A stretch of DNA of 20,746 nucleotides from CAYMLL01 sp964390645 (GCA_964390645.1 CAYMLL010000119.1:1-20746), one strand, 5' to 3'. Positions 7,532 through 16,353 are shown, counted from the stretch's first letter. The notes: generated by a model not told the origin, from the letters alone. A program made the numbers and translations.

Positions 7532-8586
7532 GCCAGAATCTCACGCGACGTTCCTTCCTCGCGTCTGCGGCGGTCCTCGGCAGCGGTGCTCTCGGCGCGG
7601 AAGCCGCCGGCTCCGCGGCGAAGACCGGCTCTGCGGCGAAGACCGCAGGAGAACCGCCCAAGAAGCCGGTCGCGATCTCGAGCGGCAACGGACTCCGCAG
7701 CACCGCACGCGCCATCGAGCTGATGTCGCAAGGAGCGGATACGCTCGAGGCGGTGCTCTCCGGTGTCAACATCGTCGAGGCCGACCCGAACGACACGAGC
7801 GTCGGGTACGGTGGCCTCCCGAACGAGGAAGGCGTCGTCGAGCTCGACTCCTGCGTCATGCACGGTCCGAGCTACAACGCCGGCTCGGTGGCGTCGATCC
7901 GGGATGTCAAGCTCCCCTCACGGGTCGCCGAGCTCGTTCTCAAGCGCACCGATCACGTCATGCTTGTCGGCGAAGGGGCGCGACGATTCGCGCTCGCACA
8001 CGGGTTCAAGGCCGAGAACCTCCTCACCGAGGCGGCTCGAAAACGCTGGCTGAGCTGGAAGGAGAGCCTCTCGGACCGGGACGACTGGCTGACGCCCCAG
8101 GAGGCGAAGAGCGGACACGAGGCTCGACCGACCGGCACGATCACCTGCCTGGGCCTCAATCCCGCCGGCGAGATGTCCGGCGTGACGACGACGAGCGGAC
8201 TCGCCTTCAAGATCCCCGGGCGCATCGGCGACTCGCCGATCATCGGCGCCGGTCTCTACGTCGACAACGACATAGGCGCCGCTGGCGCCACCGGTCGTGG
8301 AGAGGCGGTCATCATCTCCTCCGGATCGCGCATCGTCGTCGAGAACATGCGCCACGGCATGAGCCCCAAGGACGCGGTGGTCGACGTGCTCGAGCGCATC
8401 GTCCACCAGACAGTCGATCCGAGACTGCGCGACGAGAAGGGCCGCCCGGCCTTTGATGTCGTCCTCTACGCGCTGCGCAAGGACGGCCAGCACGCGGCAG
8501 GAGCGATCTACTCAGGTCGCCAGTACGCGGTGGACGATGGAAGCGAAAGCCGCAAGGCGGACTGCGTATACCTCTACGAGAGGTAG
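7528..8586 (+). CDS. Tat-exported N4-(beta-N-acetylglucosaminyl)-L-asparaginase / isoaspartyl-peptidase-type Ntn hydrolase
   Basis: This 352-residue member of the type-2 asparaginase (glycosylasparaginase) family hydrolyses the GlcNAc-Asn bond of degraded glycopeptides or related beta-aspartyl bonds. It starts with a twin-arginine signal (TRRSFLASAAVLGSGALGAEA), so it is exported folded. The linker after it contains GSAAKT twice. The family core is clear: the autocleavage site before nucleophile Thr204 in PTGTITCLGL, then VTTTSGLAFKIPGRIGDSPIIGAGLYVDNDIGAAGATGRGE, close to the Flavobacterium enzyme as I remember it. The residue before Thr204 is Gly, as in plant-type asparaginases, rather than the Asp of classical glycosylasparaginase, so substrate preference is open. 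GGAG sits 7 nt before the ATG, and ATGA overlaps the preceding gene. It is the last gene of the operon. Confidence 0.92.
   Translation: MSQNLTRRSFLASAAVLGSGALGAEAAGSAAKTGSAAKTAGEPPKKPVAISSGNGLRSTARAIELMSQGADTLEAVLSGVNIVEADPNDTSVGYGGLPNEEGVVELDSCVMHGPSYNAGSVASIRDVKLPSRVAELVLKRTDHVMLVGEGARRFALAHGFKAENLLTEAARKRWLSWKESLSDRDDWLTPQEAKSGHEARPTGTITCLGLNPAGEMSGVTTTSGLAFKIPGRIGDSPIIGAGLYVDNDIGAAGATGRGEAVIISSGSRIVVENMRHGMSPKDAVVDVLERIVHQTVDPRLRDEKGRPAFDVVLYALRKDGQHAAGAIYSGRQYAVDDGSESRKADCVYLYER
7609..7644 (+). repeat. 18-bp tandem duplication encoding GSAAKT twice
   Basis: Bases 7609-7626 and 7627-7644 are identical except for one C/T difference. They encode residues 28-39 of the asparaginase, just after the Tat signal, where a flexible linker is tolerated. 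Confidence 0.85.
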
Positions 8587-8610
8587 CAGCCCACGCCGAC
8601 ATCGACGCCG

Positions 8611-11600
8611 TCATCGACACTCGCCGTAGACCGCGCAGTCGAGCCCGTCGTCGCCGGGATCCTCTCCGCACTCCCCCCAGGGCGTGGGGGGCGGAGCCCC
8701 CTCCAGGAAAAGGAATCCGAGCACACGCACAGCGTCCGACAGCGTGACGAATCCGTCGTCGTCAACGTCAGCGGCGTCGAGACAGCCGGGCGTGGAGCCC
8801 CCGGTGAACAGGTAATTGAGGGTGAAGACCGCGTCGGAGATCGTCACAACGCCGTCCGCAAAGACATCGCCGCGGAGGAAGTCTCCGACGTCGGCGACGA
8901 GGGTGCGGCGATAGGAAACGACCGACGGCTCCGAGACGATAACGCCCGGCTGGGAGAAAAGCTCGACGTCGGGCTCGATGCCGAGCGCCGTGTCCTCGCC
9001 GATCACGCGCATCCGTTCGATCGGGAGGAGCGGCAAATCGCGTGCGAAGGGCGGAGCGAAGATGACCCAGTGCTCGACGGCGCCGTTGTGCCTCAACGCC
9101 GTGTACGCAAGATGCCAGTAGTCCGAGACGACGCGGTCTCGCGCGCCCAGAACCACACGCGCCTCGACCAGCGCGGCCGGCCCCGTGTCGTTGGGCGTCG
9201 GCGGTGGTTCGTGCCGTTCGAGCAGGCGGATGCTCTGACCGTCCTCGAGCTCGACGTCGATGCCCCACAGCGGCAGCCGCTCTTGACCACAGCTCAGGTA
9301 GTCGATCACGAAGCCGATGTCGCCGTGAAGGCGCAGTCTCTCGGCCAGCGAGACATCGTCGAGGCGCAGTGTCCCGTCGATCGACTCGACGCCTCGCGAG
9401 CGAAAGCTCGCGCCGGTCATCTCTATGCGCAGGGTCCCGCCGTCGCCCGGCGCGTCGAACAGCTGCTCGTAGCGGAAACGGAAAGTGGCTATGTCGCCGA
9501 CACTCTCCCGGGTAACCCGGAAGATCCCCGGGCCACTCGCGGTCGCGATCGCGTCCTCGGCCCCGAGAGTCACCTCATCGATGATGGTCAGCTCGAACGA
9601 CTCGCCCCGCGTCGGCAGCTCGAAGATTCCGGGACGGAAGCGAATCCGACTCTTGAGCTCAAAAGCCCGCCTGGCGGTCCTCGTCTCGACGAAGGCGCCG
9701 CACGCGACCTGCCCCTCGGGAATCTGCAGCTCGAAGATCGGTGACGGAAACGTCGGCGTCGGGCGCAGGAAGGGGCGCACCTGCTTGATCGCGAGATCGC
9801 CCTGAGCATCGATCTTGAATTCGACGTCGAGGAGCACATCGGAACGCTCGTGGTCACCGAGCGACAGAGGAAAGTTCCGGTCGATGTGGGCCAGCAGGTT
9901 GCCGAGCTCTCTCAGCCGCTCGTCAGTGAGGACGACTCCACCCTCGGGCAGAAGTGAAGAAGTCGTCTGGCGGGTGATTTCGACGACGCTTCCGTCGACG
10001 ACACGCAGGAGCGTTGTCTCCGGGATCACGCCCGGATCAGGATCGACGACACTCTCCTCCCCGACCTGCACCGTCACCAGGTAGCGCCCGTCCGAGGGGT
10101 CCAACGGATTGCCGGTGAACGCGACACCGTTGGCGCGCTCGTCCACAAAGGCCCGACTGACGTAGACCCCCATGTGCGAGCCGACGTGCGTGAGGCGGTA
10201 GTACTCGCGTTCCTCGAAGGCGCGGAAGTTCCAGAGGCCCCCCCACACCGTGCGCAGCGCATCGGCGATACCACGCTCGTCGTCCCAGCTCTGATTGCAG
10301 GCAGACGGTCCGACGTCGTCTGCGTCGAGATCGTCCGCGGCGCACGCGGAGGTCGATTCGTACAACCCCGCGCCGTTGAACTCCAGCAAATCCTCGGCGT
10401 TCGAAGACGAGCGCATGCGTACGCGACGCCCCGTATCACCGAAGACCTCGCCGACGCGCTCTGCGACTCGTCGCACAAGATCCCCATCGACTTCGCTGTC
10501 GTCCCGCATGTGCTCCCGCAGGTCGGACAGCGTACGCACACGTACCAGGGAATCACTGCGAAACTCATCCCAGCCGAGGATCTCGTCGACAAAACCCGCG
10601 TAGGTCACCAGTCGATTTCCATCGAGCGCGGATGGCATCCGATTGGTGTGCATGAACTCCGCATAGTAGCGCATCGGCACAGCGAATCCGTCCTCGCGAA
10701 AGCGAGCGAGCTGATCGACGAGGATGCCCCGAAGACGGGCCATATTGGTTGCCTTGCCGCCGTAGCGGGCGGTAGGAATCACGCCCGCCCCCAGAATCGC
10801 GATCTCCTCCAGGCTGTCGAGCTCGGCGTACTCGGTGTCGGGGGGCGGCAGTGGTGGCACCTGGGGTCGAATTCTCTCCCACCAGGACTCGGCGTCAGCG
10901 ACCTCGACATCGCGGGTAACGGTGTAGTCCGATCCGCTGATCTCGATGCGAATCAGCTCACCCTCGATCTCCTCGAAGATGTCCGACGCGCCGTCGACGA
11001 ACGCGTTCGGCGTGCCGCGACGGGCCGTCCGCACCCCGAGGTGAGAAAGCGCGCCTTGAGGGTGGTCGGTGATGACCGCAGCAACCACCCCATCGATGTC
11101 TCGCGGCGGCTCCTCGAAGACGACGATGTCCTGAAAGCCGAGCTGACCGTTGGCATTGGCGATCAACGCCTCCAGAGAGCTCAGCACTCGAACACGCCCG
11201 TAGCCGATGCCCCGCGTGTACGCCTGAAAGCCGGTCTCTGGCGCAAGCCGGCCGAGGTAGATCGGGAAACCGGGGCTCTCCCAGTCTTCCGCATCCTCCC
11301 GCGTCGCGGTCTCGTCCGGGAAATACGCCAGATCACCGATCGTGAAGATCTCGTCGAGCGCCGCGTACACGTACGCGACCTCCTCCGGCCCCGGCAGCTC
11401 GGAGCGATCCTCTACAAACGCCGAAAGCACGTTGAACCCGTAGAGCGGTCCCTCGTCCGTGACGATACGGTAGAGCACGCCAACGTAGTAGTCGCGAGTT
11501 TCTCGCCGGTTGACGAGCGCGTCATAGCGCCCCGGAGGGATCACGCCGGGAAAGACCTCCGCGAGGAACTCCTGATGGAGCGGGTGACGCCCGACGTTCT

Positions 11601-14097
11601 GAAACTTCGCGCCGAGCAGCTCGGGATCGTCAGGATCCGCAGGCAAAACGTACTTCGTGAGCCACTCGACCGGGCCGGGGTTTCCGGTCGGAATAGCGAA
11701 ACGATAGAAGTCCCTCTCGGTGCAGATCCGATCAGCGAAAGACCCGTCCGTCAGCGGCTCCGAGGTCTGGTTGGTCAGGACGGTGAAGGACCTCGAGGTG
11801 TGGTCAGCGCTGATGACGTCGTTATCACCGTCGCCGTCGATGTCGCCCGCCACCGCGAAGCGCGGGTCCTCACCCGTGGGAAATCGCACCGGCCCGAATA
11901 GCCCCCCGAGCTCGTTCGGGACGATCGAGATCGACCGGTCGCGCGGATTGGCGGAGATGACCTCGGGACGACCGTCACCATCGAGATCGGCGCTGCCGAT
12001 CGAAAAAGGGCGCTGACCGAGATCGACCCGCCCCCTGCGCTCGAATCGACCACGGCCGTCGTACCCAAAAACCTCTAGCCGCTGCGCAGCATCGCTCGCC
12101 ACGACGAGCTCCGGGCCGGAATCGAGATCGAGATCGACAGCGTGCACGTAGACCGGCGACGGCACATCGATCCATGCGGCCTGCGCGAAGGCGCCTTGTC
12201 CGTCGTTCCACAGGACGCTGACCCCTCCACCGCCCTCGGCAGACGTCGCGATGTCGGTGTCGCCGTCGAGATCGAAGTCACCCGTCGTCGCGCTCGTCGG
12301 CCGCGTTCCCGCCGCGACGCGTGCGAACTCGGCGAACACTCCACCCCCGTCGTTCTCGTAGACGACGACCTCACTCTGTCCCTGCACGACGCAGATGATG
12401 TCCGGCGCGCCGTTTCCGGTGACGTCGGCGGTCGAGACGTGGTACGGTCGCTCGCCGGCCGAGAAGATCTGCTCGGACTGGCGAAGCGTGATCCCCTCGT
12501 CACCGCGATCCACGAAGACCACGAACACTCGCTCGGTCGCCTCATCGGCGAGCACGATGTCGGGGCTGCCGCTGCCGTCGAAGTCCGCCGTGGCGAGCGA
12601 GATCATCTCGCTCGAACGGCGTACGTCGAGCCGCATCCACTCGGAGAAGCGATCCACCGGCGTGTTGAATCGAATGTAGCAGAAGTTCTCGCCGTCAATC
12701 GCGGCGATGTCGAGATCACCGTCACCATCGAAATCCGCAAGGCCGGTGGAATGCGGCTCCCAGCGCGGATCACGGTTGAGAACAACCGACGACTCGAAGG
12801 AGAGGTTGCTCCCCGACGCCACCGGACGCAAGCGCCGCTTCGGATCCTGAAAGAGATAAAGCAATCCGTCGGGAGCGGCCGTCTCCACGAGTATGTCCGT
12901 ATCGCCATCCGAGTCGAGATTGCCGACGAACACGCCCTCGATCTCGGCGACCCCGACTCCCGGCACGTCCGCCCGGAAAGTCTGAGCCGAGGAGAAGCTG
13001 CCGTCTCCGGCACCCTCCAGAAGGAGGACGATATCGTTGCGCTCCGACGCGAGCACCACGTCGAGCTGACCGTCACCCGAGACGTCCGCGATGCTCAACG
13101 CCCGCACCAGCGCCACATCCTCGAAGGAGGCGAGCGAGAAGATCTGGAGTTCCGCGAAACCTCTCGTGCCTCCACGCCGCACGAGTACCTCCGTTCGCGC
13201 CAGCACGACGAGATCGCTCACCCCATCGCCGTCGAGGTCGGCTGCGTCGACCGTGAGAAAGCGCTGATCGTCGAGAGCGACGTCCTCGATCTCCTCGACG
13301 CGAAAGCTCCCGTCGCCGTCGTTCCAGAGGACGAAGAGCTCCGGCCCGGGACTGCGGCCGGCGACTCCGATATCCTGGTCGCCATCGCCGTCGAAATCTC
13401 CCGTCGCCATGCCCTCGACGCGAGATGTGAACGGCACATCGATCGGCTCCTCGAAGAGCCCGTCGGACGCCGAGATGAGAATCCTCACGTGCCCCTCGGC
13501 ACGCCGCGACAGCACGATATCGCTGCCGCCGGCACCGTCGAGGTCCCCGACCGCGACGCGCACCACGCCGTCGAAGCCAAGCCGGGTATCGTCGCCGAGC
13601 AAGCCACTACCGTCGTTGATGAGGATCAACACCTGGTTGTCCGCGACGACGAGGACGTCGAGATGACCGTCTCCATCCAGGTCCGCGGTATGGACCTCGG
13701 TAGCGAACCCGGCGATCGCGTACTCGTGATCGTCGACGCCCCCTTCAGCGCCGCCATCGCTGCGGTAGGTCAGGACATGAAGACGATCCGCCCGCACGAA
13801 GACATACTCGACGACACCGTCGCCGTCGAGGTCGCCGACAGCCGACGCCTGCGCACGCGTCCTCAATCTGACGAAATTCGCCGCCAGGAACGGAGGAGGC
13901 GCCTGCTCGCACACGTCGGGCGTGCCGTCGGCGTTGCAGTCATCGACAGCGCCGGCGTCGAGCTCCAGATCGTCAAGGACGCCGTTGCCGTTGCAATCGG
14001 CCGCAGGAGCCCATCTCACCGCGAGAACGCACAGAAGAACCCCGACACGTCCGGCGAGCACGCGCCCGCGGTGGACTCGACCTCTGATGTCTCGCAA
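8611..14097 (-). CDS. Giant secreted FG-GAP/VCBS-repeat protein with a water-dikinase-like module and dockerin-like tail
   Basis: From a TTG at 14097 (GGAG at 14107-14110, 9 nt upstream) the protein has 1828 residues and opens with a signal peptide (basic stretch, then VGVLLCVLAVRWAPA). An ATG at 14235 adds 46 residues that look unlike a secretion signal; a GTG at 14061 also fits. In order, with residues from the TTG: a DCNGNG...DCNADGTPDVCE repeat; about 14 FG-GAP/VCBS repeats (ADLDGDG-D type, about 85-780), a probable calcium-binding beta-propeller; a linker; a phosphohistidine swivelling domain with ALSHLGVRTARRGTPNAF (His1019); a PPDK-type ATP-binding domain (GGKATNMARL, RSSSNAEDLLEFNGAGLYES, DVEFKI...IKQVRPF, about 1110-1437); a domain I do not recognise; and a dockerin-like tail with two DG...SDAV repeats (1738-1828). 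There is no PEP-binding barrel. The function is not known; phosphorylation of a glycan is only a possibility. Confidence 0.9.
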   Translation of the reverse strand: MRDIRGRVHRGRVLAGRVGVLLCVLAVRWAPAADCNGNGVLDDLELDAGAVDDCNADGTPDVCEQAPPPFLAANFVRLRTRAQASAVGDLDGDGVVEYVFVRADRLHVLTYRSDGGAEGGVDDHEYAIAGFATEVHTADLDGDGHLDVLVVADNQVLILINDGSGLLGDDTRLGFDGVVRVAVGDLDGAGGSDIVLSRRAEGHVRILISASDGLFEEPIDVPFTSRVEGMATGDFDGDGDQDIGVAGRSPGPELFVLWNDGDGSFRVEEIEDVALDDQRFLTVDAADLDGDGVSDLVVLARTEVLVRRGGTRGFAELQIFSLASFEDVALVRALSIADVSGDGQLDVVLASERNDIVLLLEGAGDGSFSSAQTFRADVPGVGVAEIEGVFVGNLDSDGDTDILVETAAPDGLLYLFQDPKRRLRPVASGSNLSFESSVVLNRDPRWEPHSTGLADFDGDGDLDIAAIDGENFCYIRFNTPVDRFSEWMRLDVRRSSEMISLATADFDGSGSPDIVLADEATERVFVVFVDRGDEGITLRQSEQIFSAGERPYHVSTADVTGNGAPDIICVVQGQSEVVVYENDGGGVFAEFARVAAGTRPTSATTGDFDLDGDTDIATSAEGGGGVSVLWNDGQGAFAQAAWIDVPSPVYVHAVDLDLDSGPELVVASDAAQRLEVFGYDGRGRFERRGRVDLGQRPFSIGSADLDGDGRPEVISANPRDRSISIVPNELGGLFGPVRFPTGEDPRFAVAGDIDGDGDNDVISADHTSRSFTVLTNQTSEPLTDGSFADRICTERDFYRFAIPTGNPGPVEWLTKYVLPADPDDPELLGAKFQNVGRHPLHQEFLAEVFPGVIPPGRYDALVNRRETRDYYVGVLYRIVTDEGPLYGFNVLSAFVEDRSELPGPEEVAYVYAALDEIFTIGDLAYFPDETATREDAEDWESPGFPIYLGRLAPETGFQAYTRGIGYGRVRVLSSLEALIANANGQLGFQDIVVFEEPPRDIDGVVAAVITDHPQGALSHLGVRTARRGTPNAFVDGASDIFEEIEGELIRIEISGSDYTVTRDVEVADAESWWERIRPQVPPLPPPDTEYAELDSLEEIAILGAGVIPTARYGGKATNMARLRGILVDQLARFREDGFAVPMRYYAEFMHTNRMPSALDGNRLVTYAGFVDEILGWDEFRSDSLVRVRTLSDLREHMRDDSEVDGDLVRRVAERVGEVFGDTGRRVRMRSSSNAEDLLEFNGAGLYESTSACAADDLDADDVGPSACNQSWDDERGIADALRTVWGGLWNFRAFEEREYYRLTHVGSHMGVYVSRAFVDERANGVAFTGNPLDPSDGRYLVTVQVGEESVVDPDPGVIPETTLLRVVDGSVVEITRQTTSSLLPEGGVVLTDERLRELGNLLAHIDRNFPLSLGDHERSDVLLDVEFKIDAQGDLAIKQVRPFLRPTPTFPSPIFELQIPEGQVACGAFVETRTARRAFELKSRIRFRPGIFELPTRGESFELTIIDEVTLGAEDAIATASGPGIFRVTRESVGDIATFRFRYEQLFDAPGDGGTLRIEMTGASFRSRGVESIDGTLRLDDVSLAERLRLHGDIGFVIDYLSCGQERLPLWGIDVELEDGQSIRLLERHEPPPTPNDTGPAALVEARVVLGARDRVVSDYWHLAYTALRHNGAVEHWVIFAPPFARDLPLLPIERMRVIGEDTALGIEPDVELFSQPGVIVSEPSVVSYRRTLVADVGDFLRGDVFADGVVTISDAVFTLNYLFTGGSTPGCLDAADVDDDGFVTLSDAVRVLGFLFLEGAPPPTPWGECGEDPGDDGLDCAVYGECR

Positions 14098-14106
14098 TCG
14101 ACTGCG

Positions 14107-14110
14107 CTCC
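14107..14110 (-). promoter_or_regulatory. Ribosome binding site GGAG favouring the TTG start of the giant gene
   Basis: On the minus strand GGAG precedes the TTG at 14097 by 9 nt. The ATG at 14235 has no comparable motif at proper spacing. Together with the signal peptide that follows, this supports the shorter protein. Confidence 0.4.
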
Positions 14111-14323
14111 GCGTTGGGTTCGGTCTTCGAGACGTGAGGATCCCGCCAAACGACACCCGACGCAAGGGAAACCGCTGTCAACCGCGGGAGCGCGCCACAA
14201 GGCGGACTCACCGTGACATGCGCAGTCGCGGACATGAAGCGGAAATCGACCTCGTGTGGCGGTCGACCCGGTCACGGCAGCGAGAGCGATCGACCAGCCC
14301 CTCCGGGAGGTCAATACAAGCGA

Positions 14324-16249
14324 CTAATCGAGCTCCTTGATCCGGATGTTGCGGAACTCGATGCGCGCCCCGTGGCCAAGAAAACCGATGTAGCCCCGCT
14401 TGCGGAAGAGGCCCGGATGTCGCGGCCACTTCTTCTTCGGCGTGCCCGTTTTCAGGTTCGCATCGACGATCGTCTTGCCGTTGAGCTTGACGACGACATG
14501 GTCGCCATTCGCCGTGATCTCCTCGTAGTTCCAGGTACCGGGCGCCTTCTGGTAGCCGCGAACCGCGGGGACGAGATCGTAGATAGAGCCGTGGTACTGG
14601 TAGTCCTTCAGATTGGCGTAGCCCCTGGCCGTGTTCTCGAGCAGCTGGATCTCCATCCCGTGGTAGGCGGCGTCGTGAAATTTCCTTGGCGCGTTGACGG
14701 GATCGTACGGCACGCGCAGCCCTACACCGTTGTTGGCGCCCGGCGGCAGCTTGAACTCGAAACGCAAGACGAAGTTGTCGTACTGCTTCGCTGCGTAGAG
14801 GTTGCCCCCGCCGCGGCGCTTGCAGATGATCTTTCCGTCCTCGGCTCCGTAGCCGTTGACGCTGCCGATCCAGCCGGTGAGATCCTTGCCGTTGAAGAGA
14901 TCGGCGAACCCGTCCTCCGCCTTCGGGGCCGAGTGCTCCAGATGGAAGTCCTCCGGAATCTCGCGAACCCAGACGTCCTTGAACTGCGCGGTCATCTCAC
15001 GATCCTTGCCGTGACAGAGCTGGAAGCCGATGGCGCCCTTGCGGATGCCACGCGGGTGGGCAACCCGGATCGTCTCCACGCCGTTGAGCCAGGCCCGGAC
15101 ACGATCGCCACGGGCGATAACGTAGTAGTGGTTCCAGTCACCGGACTTGACGAGCTTCTTCGCCGCCGCGGCGGGGTACGCGTCGACCATTCCGTCCCGT
15201 CGCTCGTCCCAGAGGCAGCCCCAGAAGCCGTCGCCCATGTCCACCTGGTAGCCCGGAACATCGTCGAAGCTCGTCGGCTTCGTACGGATACAGACACCGG
15301 AGTTCGCATTCTTCCCGGAGAGCTTGACCTGAGCATGAAGCTCGAAGTCACCGTACTCGGCGTCGGTGTACGCGTAGTGATGAGTCGGCGACCCGGCGAC
15401 CTTGCCCGTCAGCAGTCCCTTCTCGAGCTTCCAGTGAGCCGGCTCCGCCTGGAACCCCACGAGCTCGTCACCGTCGAAGAGCCGCTTCCAGCCCGGTCCC
15501 ACCGGCGTCCCCTGCCGCGAGAGGACACCGCTCTCATTCGGGCGCGCGGCAATCTCACGGAGAAAGACGTTGCGAAAGCGCAACTCACCGCCGTGCGTCT
15601 GGAACTGGATCGGACCGGTAGGATAGAGCGGACTGCCGCGATCCCAGTAGTTCTCCATGGGCGTCTCGTTGACGACGAGCCGGTCGTTGAGCCAGATGCT
15701 GCAGACGTCCCCGACGAGAACGATGCGGAAGGTATTCCACTCACCCGCCGGCCGGTCGGCGCGAACCAGCGGCTTGCTCGGCCCCAACTTGTTGTTGTAG
15801 AGCCCACCGGAGCCGACCTTCGCCGCCGGGATGCCGGCGACCGGATCCCAGATCTGCACCTGCGGCACGCCGCGGAGGTAGATGCCGCTGTCAGCCTTCG
15901 GGCCGATCCACCAGTCGAGAAGAAGCTCGAAGTCACCGAAGTCCTCGACGGTCTCGAGGTACGGCCCCTTGCCGTTGGGGTTGACGATCGCGCCGTTCTC
16001 GACCTTCCAGAACCTGTCTCGCTCCTCGGCCGCCTTGCGGCGCGCCGCGTCGACCGCCTGCGGCTTCGCCGCGAGAATCTTCTTCTGGTTGCCGCCCATG
16101 ACGTAGACGCGCCAACCCGACAGGTCCTTGCCGTTGAAGAGAGCGCGAAACCCCTTCGGCGGCTGATTCGCCTCCAGGGCGACGACGGGCGCGGTCAGAA
16201 GCACGACAAGCGCCATCTGGCGCAAGGAGGCGGAAACGTGGCGGTACAT
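14324..16249 (-). CDS. Secreted protein with three DUF1080 (3-keto-disaccharide hydrolase) domains
   Basis: The protein has 641 residues. The ATG has GGAG 6 nt upstream and begins with a signal peptide (RQMALVVLLTAPVVALEA). Three concanavalin-like DUF1080 domains follow: 34-233 (FRALFNGKDLSGWRVYV to RFRNVFLREI), 254-432 (WKRLFDGDELVGFQAEP to QFKDVWVREI) and 448-640 (FADLFNGKDLTGWIGSV to IEFRNIRIKEL). The family includes hydrolases of 3-keto-disaccharides and is greatly expanded in planctomycetes, so an extracytoplasmic sugar-processing or carbohydrate-binding role is likely. Domain 2 reads VGF where the other two have the family's GW and is the most divergent. Most family members have one domain, so a triple chain is unusual. 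The gene lies 226 nt upstream of the giant dikinase-like gene in the same direction. No terminator is evident between them. Confidence 0.92.
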   Translation of the reverse strand: MYRHVSASLRQMALVVLLTAPVVALEANQPPKGFRALFNGKDLSGWRVYVMGGNQKKILAAKPQAVDAARRKAAEERDRFWKVENGAIVNPNGKGPYLETVEDFGDFELLLDWWIGPKADSGIYLRGVPQVQIWDPVAGIPAAKVGSGGLYNNKLGPSKPLVRADRPAGEWNTFRIVLVGDVCSIWLNDRLVVNETPMENYWDRGSPLYPTGPIQFQTHGGELRFRNVFLREIAARPNESGVLSRQGTPVGPGWKRLFDGDELVGFQAEPAHWKLEKGLLTGKVAGSPTHHYAYTDAEYGDFELHAQVKLSGKNANSGVCIRTKPTSFDDVPGYQVDMGDGFWGCLWDERRDGMVDAYPAAAAKKLVKSGDWNHYYVIARGDRVRAWLNGVETIRVAHPRGIRKGAIGFQLCHGKDREMTAQFKDVWVREIPEDFHLEHSAPKAEDGFADLFNGKDLTGWIGSVNGYGAEDGKIICKRRGGGNLYAAKQYDNFVLRFEFKLPPGANNGVGLRVPYDPVNAPRKFHDAAYHGMEIQLLENTARGYANLKDYQYHGSIYDLVPAVRGYQKAPGTWNYEEITANGDHVVVKLNGKTIVDANLKTGTPKKKWPRHPGLFRKRGYIGFLGHGARIEFRNIRIKELD

Positions 16250-16325
16250 CTCGAGCTCCGTTGCTTTCTATCGATTGATTCCTGAAGACCCGGATTATCC
16301 CCCAGACGACCCATGGTCCAGAGGG

Positions 16326-16353
16326 AAAAACTCACGACGGAGAGCTTCTCCGT
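16326..16353 (-). terminator. Probable intrinsic terminator after the efflux operon
   Basis: On the minus strand a perfect 7-bp stem, ACGGAGA / TCTCCGT with an AGC loop (16337-16353), is followed by six bases and then five T (16326-16330). It lies about 70 nt beyond the stop of the outer-membrane channel gene and just before the leader of the DUF1080 gene, as expected for the end of the RND operon. The gap between stem and T-tract makes it weaker than a textbook case. Confidence 0.5.

Noticed and set aside
9770..11220. Dikinase-like region as an ordinary cytoplasmic PEP synthase or PPDK
   Set aside because: The swivelling domain precedes the ATP domain, there is no PEP/pyruvate barrel, and the chain carries a signal peptide, FG-GAP repeats and a dockerin-like tail.
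14153..14181. Minus-strand TTGACA at 14176-14181 as the -35 of a promoter for the giant gene
   Set aside because: At spacings of 16-18 nt there is no TATAAT-like hexamer, only GC-rich sequence.
14296..14314. Hairpin GACCTCCCGGAGGGGCTGGTC region after the DUF1080 gene as a terminator
   Set aside because: The stem needs an asymmetric bulge and no T-tract follows on the minus strand.
10174..14340. Long plus-strand open frames (575 and 732 codons) opposite the giant secreted-protein gene
   Set aside because: They mirror the FG-GAP and dikinase codons. The repeated Asp-rich motif on the true strand creates repetitive Val/Glu/Ile strings on the other. No start signal or domain is seen.
16294..16317. 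GATAAT on the minus strand (16294-16299) as the -10 of the DUF1080 gene
   Set aside because: The hexamer is good, but the -35 region at 16-18 nt spacing matches poorly, so I did not call it. It remains the best candidate in that leader.
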